NCBI RefSeq assembly: GCF_004320525.1
Contig: NZ_SIHX01000004.1
Coordinates: forward strand, 372,001 to 436,000
Direction of reading: 5' to 3'
Length of the DNA stretch: 64,000 nt
From: Arthrobacter sp. S39
GTDB lineage: Bacteria > Actinomycetota > Actinomycetes > Actinomycetales > Micrococcaceae
Numbering within the stretch: the first letter of the stretch is position 1; the number at the start of each line of letters is the position of its first letter. This document shows, piece by piece, positions 9,447 through 17,508 of the stretch. The notes beneath the pieces were generated by a model. That model ran no database searches, was not told the DNA's origin, and worked only from the letters and a program-made list of their open reading frames with translations. The translations under genes were made by a program, and so were the position numbers.

Positions 9447-10805
9447 CTACACCCCCGTCTTTCCGAGCAGGATCCGGGCTTCGGCCACCAGTGTGATGGA
9501 ACCGGTCACCAAAACCCCGCCGGCGAGGTCCTCGTTGGATTCGGCGCGTTCCACCGCCCATTCCAAGGCGTCGTCCAGCTTCTCGGCGATATGGATATTG
9601 TCCTCCCCGAAGCCCATTTCAACGGCCAGTTCGGCGAGCTCGGCGGCGGGCACCGCACGCGGCGAGTTGGACTGTGTGAAGCAGTATTCCTGGGCAATGT
9701 CTCCCAGGGATTCCTTGAGCTGGCGCAGGATCTCTTCCGCGTCCTTTTCCTTCAGCACACCCACCACCGGCACCAGCTTGCTGAAGCTGAACGCCTCCTG
9801 GATGGCTTCGGCCGAGACCCGGATGCCGTCGGGATTGTGGGCCGCGTCAACGATGATGGTGGGCGCGGTCCGGACAACTTCCAGCCTCCCGGGCGAGGTG
9901 ACGGACGCGAAGGCTTCCTGGAGTACCTCGGCGTCGAGCTCCTTTTCGCCGCCGAAGAATGCCTCCAGCGCGGCCACGGCGACCGCGGCGTTCTGGGCCT
10001 GGTGGGCGCCGTGCAGCGGCACCATCAGTTCCGGATACCGGCCGGCGAGCCCCTGGATGCTGACGATCTGGCCGCCGACGGCCACGGTCCGGGATTCGAC
10101 GCCGAACTCCACGCCCTCGAAGCGGAACGGGACAGACACTTCCCGCGCCTTTTCCAGCAGGACCTGGGCGGCGTCCACGGGCTGGGCCGCGCTGACCAGG
10201 AAACCGCCCGGTTTGATGATGCCGGCCTTCTCGCGGGCGATGTCCTCGGTGGTGTCCCCCAGCAGGTCCGTGTGGTCCAGGGAGATGGGGGTGACCACGG
10301 AGACCTGTCCGTCGCCCACGTTCGTGGCGTCGGTGATGCCGCCGAGGCCCACCTCGATCACAGCAACGTTGACGGGCTGGTCGGCGAAGACCGCGAATCC
10401 GAGGATGGTGAGGCATTCGAAGTAGGTGAGCCGCGGCTCCCCCGCAGCGGTGAGTTCGTCGTCGACGATCTGCAGGTAGGGGCGGATCTCATCCCAGATG
10501 CGGACAAAGGTCTCATCCGGCACCGGGGCACCGTCGATGCTGATCCGTTCAGTGACCTTGGACAGGTGCGGGCTGGTGTAGCGCCCGGTGCTCAGTCCAT
10601 GCGCGCGCAGCCCCGCCTCGATCATCCGGGCCGTGGACGTCTTGCCGTTGGTGCCGGTCACGTGGATGATCGGGAACGCCTTGTTCGGCTCCCCCAGCAC
10701 ATCCATGGCCCGGAACAGCGGCGCCAGCCGGGGCTCCATCTTGTTCTCGGGTGCCCGGCCCAGCAGCTCGGCGTAGACGCTTTCCACGGAAAATTCGTCG
10801 GTCAT
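9447..10805 (-). CDS. folC: Bifunctional folylpolyglutamate/dihydrofolate synthase
   Basis: ATP-dependent ligase adding glutamate to dihydropteroate and to reduced folates. The 452-residue protein has the Mur-ligase P-loop VTGTNGKTS (GTNGKTS at 51-57), the central ligase domain with SLDHTDLLGDT, and the C-terminal domain with DAAHNPDG. Length is typical. It follows ileS with a three-base gap and precedes the DUF4233 gene with a three-base gap, giving a tight ileS-folC-DUF4233 operon. Confidence 0.96.
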   Translation of the reverse strand: MTDEFSVESVYAELLGRAPENKMEPRLAPLFRAMDVLGEPNKAFPIIHVTGTNGKTSTARMIEAGLRAHGLSTGRYTSPHLSKVTERISIDGAPVPDETFVRIWDEIRPYLQIVDDELTAAGEPRLTYFECLTILGFAVFADQPVNVAVIEVGLGGITDATNVGDGQVSVVTPISLDHTDLLGDTTEDIAREKAGIIKPGGFLVSAAQPVDAAQVLLEKAREVSVPFRFEGVEFGVESRTVAVGGQIVSIQGLAGRYPELMVPLHGAHQAQNAAVAVAALEAFFGGEKELDAEVLQEAFASVTSPGRLEVVRTAPTIIVDAAHNPDGIRVSAEAIQEAFSFSKLVPVVGVLKEKDAEEILRQLKESLGDIAQEYCFTQSNSPRAVPAAELAELAVEMGFGEDNIHIAEKLDDALEWAVERAESNEDLAGGVLVTGSITLVAEARILLGKTGV

Positions 10806-10808
10806 GTC

Positions 10809-13800
10809 CTAGACCTCTACTTTTTCAACGGTTACTTGCAGCTCAGTGTCGTCACCGGAGGACCCGAGATCGAGCTCGACGGTCAGGGTTTCGGTCGTAA
10901 GAAGCTGCTCGTTGGCCCTGATGGCGTCGAATACATCCTTCGGAGCCCTGATGATGGTGCGGATCCGGTCGCTCACGTTCAGCCCGGCGTCCTTGCGCGC
11001 CTGCTGGACCGCGCGGACCATGTCGCGTGCGGCGCCTTCGGCTTCGAGTTCCGGGGTGACCTCGGTGTTGAGCACCACAAAACCGCCGCCCGGCAGCACT
11101 GCGGCCGCACGGGAACCGGCGCCTTCCGCAGCTTCAGCCACGACAGTCTCCAGGGTGTATTCCTGCGGTTCCAGCTCCAGGCCGCCGGCGGTGACCACAC
11201 CGGCGTCGGACACCGACCAGTCGCCGGACTTGGAGCCCTTGATGGCCTGCTGGACGTTTTTGCCCAGGCGGGGACCCGCGGCCCGGGCGTTGACCACGAG
11301 CTTCTGCTCGATGCCGAACTCCTCCGGGGAGGCGCTCTCGGCGTCGAGCAGGCGGACCGAGCGGATGTTCAGTTCGTCGGCGACGACGGCGGCGAAGCCT
11401 TCCAGCGCATCCGCGCCGGGTGCCACCACGGTCAGTTCCTGAAGCGGCAGGCGGACGCGCAGGTTGGCTGCCTTGCGCAGCGAGGAACCGGTGGAGCAGA
11501 TCTGCTGCACGCGGTCCATCGCTTCCACCAGTGCAGTGTTGGACGGGAACAGGTCAGCGTCGGGCCAGTCGGCCAGGTGCACGGAGCGTCCACCGGTCAG
11601 GCCGCGCCAGATCTCCTCGGACACCAGCGGCAGCAGTGACGCCGCCACGCGGGAGACGGTTTCCAGCGCGGTGTACAGCGCGTCGAAGGCGTCGGCGTTC
11701 TCGTCGAAGAAGCGCTGGCGGCTGCGGCGGACGTACCAGTTGGTGAGCATGTCCAGGTAGCTGCGGAGTTCGTCGCAGGCGCCCGAGATGTCGTAGCTGT
11801 CCAGCTGGGCGGTCATGTTGCGGACCAGGTCGCCGGTGTTGGCCAGCAGGTACTGGTCCAGGGTGTCGGCGTACCCGTCGTACCGGAGTTTCGCGTCGTA
11901 GCCCGAACCGCCGCCGGCTGCGTTCGTGTAGAGCGTGAAGAAGCTGTACACGTTCCACAGCGGCAGGATGACCTGGCGGACGCCGTCGCGGATTCCCTGT
12001 TCGGTGACCACCAGGTTGCCGCCGCGCAGGATGGGGCTGGACATCAGGAACCAGCGCATGGCGTCGGAGCCGTCGCGGTCCAGGACCTCGGAGACGTCCG
12101 GGTAGTTGCGCAGGCTCTTGGACATCTTCTGCCCGTCCGAGCCAAGCACGATGCCGTGGCTGATGACGTTCCGGAAGGCCGGGCGGTCAAACAGCGCCGT
12201 GGACAGGATGTGCAGCATGTAGAACCAGCCGCGGGTCTGGCCGATGTACTCCACGATGAAGTCTGCCGGGTTGTGCGTGTCGAACCAGGCCTCGTTCTGG
12301 AACGGGTAGTGCACCTGGCCGTACGGCATGGAGCCGGAGTCGAACCAGACGTCCAGGACGTCCTCGACGCGGCGCATCACGGACTGGCCTTCTTCGGGGG
12401 TCCGGGGGTCGTCCGGGTTGGGGCGGGTGAGTTCGTCGATGAACGGGCGGTGCAGGTCAACCTGGCCGGCCGCATTCAGTGGCAGGCGGCCGAAGTCGGC
12501 CTCGATCTCGGCCAGGGAACCGTAGACGTCGGTGCGCGGGTATTCGGGGTCGCTGGACTGCCAGACGGGGATGGGGCTGCCCCAGTAGCGGTTGCGGCTG
12601 ATGGACCAGTCGCGGGCGTTGGCCAGCCATTTGCCGAACTGGCCGTCCTTGACGTTGCCGGGGATCCAGTTGATCTCCTGGTTCAGTTCGGACATCCGGT
12701 CCTTGAACTTGGTGACCTCCACGTACCAGGAGGACACGGCGCGGTAGATCAGCGGGTTGCGGCAGCGCCAGCAGTGCGGGTAGCTGTGCTCGTAGCTGGC
12801 CTGGCGGACCAGGCGGCCCTGGGCGCGGAGCACCTGGGTGATGGGCTTGTTGGCTTCGAACACCTGCAGACCGGCGATGTCGTGCAGGTCCCCATGCTTG
12901 AACAGGGGCAGGAACTTGGCGCCCTCGTCCACGGACAGCACCACGGGGATGCCGGCCTCTTCACAGACCTTCTGGTCATCCTCACCGTAGGCGGGGGCCT
13001 GGTGGACGATGCCGGTGCCGTCGGTGGTGGTGACATAGTCCGCCACGAGGATGCGCCAAGCGTTCTGGGTGCCGAACTTTTCGGTGTCGCTGAAGTCGTG
13101 CCACAGCGGCTCGTACTGCAGGCCCTCAAGCTCGGCGCCGGTATGGGTGGACGTCACGGCGGCCTCGGCGGAATCCACGTCCTCGTAGCCCAGGTCCTTG
13201 GCGTACGTGGCCAGCAGATCCGCCGCCAGCAGGAAGCTTCCCGTGACGGGCGCGTCCGGCGAGGCGGCCTTGACGCCGTTGGGTCCGGCGGGCAGCACGG
13301 CGTAGGTGATTGAAGGCCCGACGGCGAGCGCCAGGTTGGTGGGAAGCGTCCAGGGCGTGGTGGTCCAGGCGAGCGCCTGCACACCGGCCAGCTGCCGTGA
13401 CAGCCCGGACTCCCCTGCTGTGATGGGGAACGTCACTGTGACGGTCTGGTCCTGGCGGTTCTTGTAGACGTCGTCGTCCATGCGCAGTTCATGGTTGGAC
13501 AGCGGCGTTTCATCTTTCCAGCAGTACGGCAGCACACGGTAGCCGTTGTAGGTCAGGCCCTTTTCGTGCAGCTGCTTGAACGCCCACAGGACCGATTCCA
13601 TGTACTCGACGTTGAGGGTCTTGTAGTCATTGTCGAAGTCCACCCAGCGGGCCTGGCGGGTGACGTAGCTCTGCCACTCATCCGCGTACTTCATGACGGA
13701 CGCGCGGCAGGCGTCGTTGAACTTGTCGATGCCCATGGCTTCGATCTGGGTTTTGTCCGTCATGCCCAGCTGCTTCATGGCTTCCAGTTCGGCCGGCAGG

Positions 13801-14132
13801 CCGTGAGTGTCCCAGCCGAAGCGGCGTTCAACGCGGCGGCCGCGCTGGGTCTGGTAGCGGCCCACCAGGTCCTTGGCGTAACCGGTCAGGAGGTGGCCGT
13901 AGTGCGGCAGGCCGTTGGCGAACGGCGGGCCGTCGTAGAAGACGAACTCGTTGCTGCCGGGCTCACCGCCCGGGGCGTCAGCGCTTCGCTGGTCGATGCT
14001 GGCCTGGAACGTGCCGTCCTGGTCCCAGTACTTCAGGATGCGTTCTTCGATTTCCGGGAACTTCACGGAAGCGGAGACACCGGAGCCCGGTGCGGCCGAA
14101 GGGGAGGCTGAGGCTTTGGGGTAATACGTCAT
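10809..14132 (-). CDS. ileS: Isoleucyl-tRNA synthetase
   Basis: Charges tRNA-Ile. The 1107-residue class I synthetase has HYGH at 77-80 (the HIGH motif), KMSKS at 669-673, an editing CP1 domain between them, and a C-terminal anticodon-binding region of the eukaryote-like long IleRS type. I chose ATG 14132 (MTYYPKAS) because AGGA lies eight to nine bases upstream. The ATG nine bases earlier (14141) has AGG abutting it. A T-box leader precedes the gene, so expression should rise when uncharged tRNA-Ile accumulates. Confidence 0.96.
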   Translation of the reverse strand: MTYYPKASASPSAAPGSGVSASVKFPEIEERILKYWDQDGTFQASIDQRSADAPGGEPGSNEFVFYDGPPFANGLPHYGHLLTGYAKDLVGRYQTQRGRRVERRFGWDTHGLPAELEAMKQLGMTDKTQIEAMGIDKFNDACRASVMKYADEWQSYVTRQARWVDFDNDYKTLNVEYMESVLWAFKQLHEKGLTYNGYRVLPYCWKDETPLSNHELRMDDDVYKNRQDQTVTVTFPITAGESGLSRQLAGVQALAWTTTPWTLPTNLALAVGPSITYAVLPAGPNGVKAASPDAPVTGSFLLAADLLATYAKDLGYEDVDSAEAAVTSTHTGAELEGLQYEPLWHDFSDTEKFGTQNAWRILVADYVTTTDGTGIVHQAPAYGEDDQKVCEEAGIPVVLSVDEGAKFLPLFKHGDLHDIAGLQVFEANKPITQVLRAQGRLVRQASYEHSYPHCWRCRNPLIYRAVSSWYVEVTKFKDRMSELNQEINWIPGNVKDGQFGKWLANARDWSISRNRYWGSPIPVWQSSDPEYPRTDVYGSLAEIEADFGRLPLNAAGQVDLHRPFIDELTRPNPDDPRTPEEGQSVMRRVEDVLDVWFDSGSMPYGQVHYPFQNEAWFDTHNPADFIVEYIGQTRGWFYMLHILSTALFDRPAFRNVISHGIVLGSDGQKMSKSLRNYPDVSEVLDRDGSDAMRWFLMSSPILRGGNLVVTEQGIRDGVRQVILPLWNVYSFFTLYTNAAGGGSGYDAKLRYDGYADTLDQYLLANTGDLVRNMTAQLDSYDISGACDELRSYLDMLTNWYVRRSRQRFFDENADAFDALYTALETVSRVAASLLPLVSEEIWRGLTGGRSVHLADWPDADLFPSNTALVEAMDRVQQICSTGSSLRKAANLRVRLPLQELTVVAPGADALEGFAAVVADELNIRSVRLLDAESASPEEFGIEQKLVVNARAAGPRLGKNVQQAIKGSKSGDWSVSDAGVVTAGGLELEPQEYTLETVVAEAAEGAGSRAAAVLPGGGFVVLNTEVTPELEAEGAARDMVRAVQQARKDAGLNVSDRIRTIIRAPKDVFDAIRANEQLLTTETLTVELDLGSSGDDTELQVTVEKVEV

Positions 14133-14141
14133 TCTCGACAT

Positions 14142-14425
14142 CCTGGGTTGAGCTGGTGAACCGTCCAGCCGTTTGCTGGCCGGTTCCGTTCAGGATGCGA
14201 GGACGGCTCCTGCGCAGTCCGGGACTGCACGCTTACCGCGGTACCACCTCACTTACCGGCGCCCATCACGCTCCGGGGAGGAACGTGCTGTTGCACCGGC
14301 CGCTCATTACTGCTGTGACGGGCTTACCCGTCCGGTTCTACTGACACTGGGCCGCCATGTGCCTGGCGAAGCGTGCGTTCTTCCGGAAGCTCACCGGTGA
14401 TTGCCGGGTCGTAGCCAACTTCGAG
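14142..14425 (-). promoter_or_regulatory. T-box leader of ileS, AUC specifier
   Basis: The minus strand holds the T-box signature AGGTGGTACCGCGG at 14236-14249, whose UGGU can pair with the 3' end of uncharged tRNA-Ile. About 150 bases upstream, GGCAATCACCGGTGAGC places an isoleucine codon ATC (14399-14401) in the specifier position. Between the T-box and the ATG a GAACCG-GCCAGC hairpin precedes the ribosome binding region. No U-tract is seen, in keeping with the translational T-boxes known for actinobacterial ileS. TAGACT at 14424-14429 is a likely -10 element. Confidence 0.92.
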
Positions 14426-14523
14426 TCTACTATCGCCGGGCCGCCTCCCGCCATTCCCCGGCGCGCGCCGCTTTCCGGGCCGGGTCCGTTGGAAGTCCCG
14501 CGCCCGCCGCCAATAATGGGGGT

Positions 14524-15582
14524 ATGCATGAGGGCGGCTCACATGGACAGGGCAGGCGGCGCCTGGGCGCGGCCTGGTGCTGGGCGGCCGCGGCACTTTT
14601 GTGCCTGCCGGGAGCCGGCCTGGCGGTGCTCCGGCTGATCCCGTGGGACATTGGCACTCCGTGGATCCAGCTTCTGTCCCTGTTTCCTGCCAGCGTGGTG
14701 GTCACAGCGGCGGCTGCTGCGCTCGCTGTCCTGGCACTCTGCCTGGATCCCCGGCCCCGGCGGACGGTCCTTGCCGCGGCGGTGACGGGCGTGATGCTGC
14801 TGCAGCTTGCCATGGTCCTCCCCCGCGTCCTGCCCCAGCAGGGAGGAGCGGCGGCGGCCCCGCAGGCCGCGCCGTCGTCGTCCGGCCGTTCCGTCACGGG
14901 CCGTACGGTGACGGTCATGGCCCTCAATGTGGGACCCCCCGGCGTTGATGTGGAGGCTTTGCTGGCCGAGGTGCGCGCGAGGCGGGTCGATATCCTGGCC
15001 CTGCCGGAACTGACGCCCCCGACCCTTGAGGCGCTGGAGGGGGCCGGGGTGGCGTCTGACTTTCCCCACCGTGTGCTGGACGTTGACTGGGCCGGCACGG
15101 GAAGCGGGATCTTCTCCCGCTTCCCGCTCGAGACCTTGGAACGCGTGCCTGAAAGCACCTTCTACCAGAGCAGGGCGGTGGCGGCCGTCCCTGGAGTAAC
15201 GGGCGGCATCCACCTGACAGCCGTGCATATTGACTCTCCCCGGCCAGGACACACACCGTACTGGCGGCAGGAGCTGCGGCAGCTGGGTGGCCTGGGGCAG
15301 GCACTGCCGGGCCCGCCTTCAGCAATCCTGCTGGGCGATTTCAACGCCAGCCAGGACCACCGCGAGTTCCGCGACCTCCTGGCCACCGGCCTCACCGACG
15401 CCGCCCAGGCCACGGGTAAAGGCCTGGCGCCTACCTGGCCGGCCAACTCTCGAGTGCCGCCGTTTGTGGCCCTTGACCATGTGCTGGTCACCCCGGGCAT
15501 CGGCATCCTGGCCTTCGCCACTTTCACTGTTCACGGCACGGACCACACTGGCGTCGTGGCGGAACTGTCCCTTGACGGATAG
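14524..15582 (+). CDS. Membrane-anchored endonuclease/exonuclease/phosphatase family protein
   Basis: 352-residue protein. Three N-terminal hydrophobic segments (within about 15-105) are followed by an EEP-fold domain with LNVGPP, LPEL, GDFNASQDHREF and GTDHT, which mark the metal-dependent phosphodiesterase core. Substrate is unknown; relatives include VanJ-like and other surface phosphoesterases. ATG 14524 is preceded by AATAAT six bases upstream and no clear Shine-Dalgarno, so it may be leaderless. The next gene is a paralogue on the same strand. Confidence 0.85.
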   Translation: MHEGGSHGQGRRRLGAAWCWAAAALLCLPGAGLAVLRLIPWDIGTPWIQLLSLFPASVVVTAAAAALAVLALCLDPRPRRTVLAAAVTGVMLLQLAMVLPRVLPQQGGAAAAPQAAPSSSGRSVTGRTVTVMALNVGPPGVDVEALLAEVRARRVDILALPELTPPTLEALEGAGVASDFPHRVLDVDWAGTGSGIFSRFPLETLERVPESTFYQSRAVAAVPGVTGGIHLTAVHIDSPRPGHTPYWRQELRQLGGLGQALPGPPSAILLGDFNASQDHREFRDLLATGLTDAAQATGKGLAPTWPANSRVPPFVALDHVLVTPGIGILAFATFTVHGTDHTGVVAELSLDG

Positions 15583-15635
15583 GGAACAGAACCCGGGAAC
15601 GGTCATGGCCCCGCCGCTTTGCCGAGAGTGTTGCC

Positions 15636-15641
15636 TAGACT
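15636..15641 (+). promoter_or_regulatory. -10 hexamer TAGACT, leaderless start
   Basis: TAGACT ends seven bases before the ATG at 15649 and there is no Shine-Dalgarno sequence, predicting a leaderless mRNA. Confidence 0.6.
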
Positions 15642-15648
15642 CAGAGCC

Positions 15649-16641
15649 ATGACTGCTTCCGGCCACAAACACCTGGCAGCGGCTGGCCGCTGGCTGGCGC
15701 TACTGGTAGTAATACCTGTGCTGGCCCTGTCGGCGCTCCGGGCCGTTCCTGCGGAATGGCCGGTCCTGGCCGTCCAGCTGCTCTCCTTCACTCCGTGGCT
15801 GGCCGTGCCCGCCGCGGTGGCACTGGTGCTGGCGCTGCTGGGCCGGAGCCGGTGGCTGCAGGTGTCCACGGCAGCCCTGCTGCTGTGCCAGGTGTTCTGG
15901 CTTTTTCCCCTTGATGTAGCCAGGCCCGCCACAGCATCGGACCCGGCAGCCACCGTAGAGCTCAAGGCCATGAACATCAATTCAGAGTTTGGCCAGGCGG
16001 ACGCGGCCCGGATCGTGCAGCTGGTCAGCGAGAACGGCATCGGCTTGCTCACCATCCAGGAGCACACGCAAGCGCTCCAAAACCGGCTGTCCGCGGAGGG
16101 CATGGACGGGTTGTTGCCGATACGGGTCAGCGACCCCACGGACGACGCCGGGGGCTACGCCGTGTACTCGCGCTTTCCGCTGGAGCCGGTAGGCCTTGTC
16201 CCGGACACCCCGTTCAGGATCCCCACCGTCCGGCTGACAGCCGCGGCCAACGGTTCAATCGCTGTGCTGGAGGTAACCAACGTCCATGCACTGCCGCCGC
16301 TGGACGCCAGGGTGGACCAGTGGCGAAGTGACCTTGAAGCTTTGGCCAGGGTCGCGGAACGTCCCGGGACCCAGCTGCTGATTGGGGACTTTAACGCCAC
16401 GTATGACCACGCCGAGTTCCGGAAGCTCCTGGGCGCCGGGCCGGGACTGGTGGATGTGGGGGCGGCCTCCGGTTCCCGGCTGGTGCCCACCTGGCCCTTG
16501 GAAGGACCGCGGCTGCCCGGGATCACCATCGACCATCTGGTCACCAGCCCGCAGGTTGGCAGCTCCGGCTACCAGGTCCACCCTGTCCCGGGAACGGATC
16601 ACGCGGCGGTCCTGGCCACGCTGTCCATCCCGGCCGGCTGA
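15649..16641 (+). CDS. Second membrane-anchored endonuclease/exonuclease/phosphatase family protein
   Basis: 330-residue paralogue of the gene just upstream, with the same plan: a short cytoplasmic start, three hydrophobic segments (about 12-90), then an EEP domain with MNINSEF, TIQEH, GDFNATYDHAEF and a terminal GTDHAAV. The catalytic Asp/Asn of GDFNA and the final Asp-His pair are kept. Sequence similarity between the two is obvious at the motif level but otherwise moderate, suggesting an old tandem duplication. A hairpin followed by six T residues lies just after the stop. Confidence 0.85.
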   Translation: MTASGHKHLAAAGRWLALLVVIPVLALSALRAVPAEWPVLAVQLLSFTPWLAVPAAVALVLALLGRSRWLQVSTAALLLCQVFWLFPLDVARPATASDPAATVELKAMNINSEFGQADAARIVQLVSENGIGLLTIQEHTQALQNRLSAEGMDGLLPIRVSDPTDDAGGYAVYSRFPLEPVGLVPDTPFRIPTVRLTAAANGSIAVLEVTNVHALPPLDARVDQWRSDLEALARVAERPGTQLLIGDFNATYDHAEFRKLLGAGPGLVDVGAASGSRLVPTWPLEGPRLPGITIDHLVTSPQVGSSGYQVHPVPGTDHAAVLATLSIPAG

Positions 16642-16667
16642 CCGGTCCCGTCTTTTTTCTTCCCGGC

Positions 16668-17426
16668 TCAGTTTTTCCGGATCAGTTTGTGGGTGGCGGC
16701 CTGTGCCACCGGCCGGATGACAATCTGGTCGAGGTTGACATGGTGCGGGGCGCTGACGGCATAGCGAACCACGTCCGCCACGTCGGCCGCGGTCAGCGGC
16801 TTTTCCACACCCTGGTACACCTTGCTGGCCGCCTCGGGGTCGCCGAGCCGGTTCAGGGCGAACTCCTCGGTGCGGACCAGTCCGGGGGCCACCTCGATGA
16901 CGCGGACATTGTGTTCGGCCTCTTCAAGCCGGAGCGCCCCGGTCATGGCATGCTGCGCGAACTTGGCGGCGTTGTAGCCGGCGCCGCCTTCGTAGGCCAC
17001 GAGCCCGGCCGTGGACGTCAGGTTCAGGACGGTGCCTTCGCCGTTGGCCCGGAGCATGGGCAGGAAGGCACGGGTGAGCTTCAGGGTGCCGAGCACATTA
17101 ACCCGGTACATCCAGTCCCAGTCCTCAGTGTTGGCGGTGCCCACGAGGTCGGCGCCGCGCGCCCCGCCCGCGATGTTGACCAGAGTGTCCACACCCCCCG
17201 CTTCGGTGACGCGGGCAAGGAGCCGGGCAACGTCGTCGTCCTCGGTGATGTCGGCGGGGATCCCGACGGCGCCGGTCTCCACTTCCAGCGCGGCGAGGCG
17301 TTCGGCGCGGCGCGCCACGGCGAAAACCGTCCACCCTTCCGCTGTCAGGGCGCGGACGGTTGCTTCCCCGATACCGGTGCTGGCCCCTGTAACTACTGCT
17401 GCCTTGGTGCGCGAATCTTCAGTCAT
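16668..17426 (-). CDS. Short-chain dehydrogenase/reductase
   Basis: NAD(P)-dependent oxidoreductase of the classical SDR family, 252 residues. It shows the cofactor motif TGASTGIG at 13-20, NIAGG, a catalytic serine in LNLTSTAG and the YNAAK active-site Tyr-Lys pair. Length is typical for the family. Substrate cannot be inferred. It is convergent with the preceding EEP gene and divergent from valS, so it is a single-gene unit. The C-terminus NLDQIVIRPVAQ resembles the YdfG/serine dehydrogenase-like subgroup. Confidence 0.9.
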   Translation of the reverse strand: MTEDSRTKAAVVTGASTGIGEATVRALTAEGWTVFAVARRAERLAALEVETGAVGIPADITEDDDVARLLARVTEAGGVDTLVNIAGGARGADLVGTANTEDWDWMYRVNVLGTLKLTRAFLPMLRANGEGTVLNLTSTAGLVAYEGGAGYNAAKFAQHAMTGALRLEEAEHNVRVIEVAPGLVRTEEFALNRLGDPEAASKVYQGVEKPLTAADVADVVRYAVSAPHHVNLDQIVIRPVAQAATHKLIRKN

Positions 17427-17432
17427 GGCACC

Positions 17433-17438
17433 ACCCTA
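17433..17438 (-). promoter_or_regulatory. -10 hexamer TAGGGT, leaderless start
   Basis: On the minus strand TAGGGT ends six bases before the ATG at 17426; no Shine-Dalgarno sequence is present. Confidence 0.55.
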
Positions 17439-17508
17439 ACGGGCCTGGCAGGAGGCATGCTCGGAGCGATGTCGCCGGATGAAGTGGCGGCCATGAAACA
17501 ATTGGCAG

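Noticed and set aside
8880..11639. A 919-codon plus-strand frame antisense to DUF4233, folC and part of ileS.
   Set aside because: It covers three well-identified genes and its translation has no domain; it is a GC3 shadow.
14401..14523. In-frame upstream extension of the first EEP gene.
   Set aside because: It lies opposite the ileS T-box and its promoter; no ribosome binding site; homologous architecture begins at the first membrane span.
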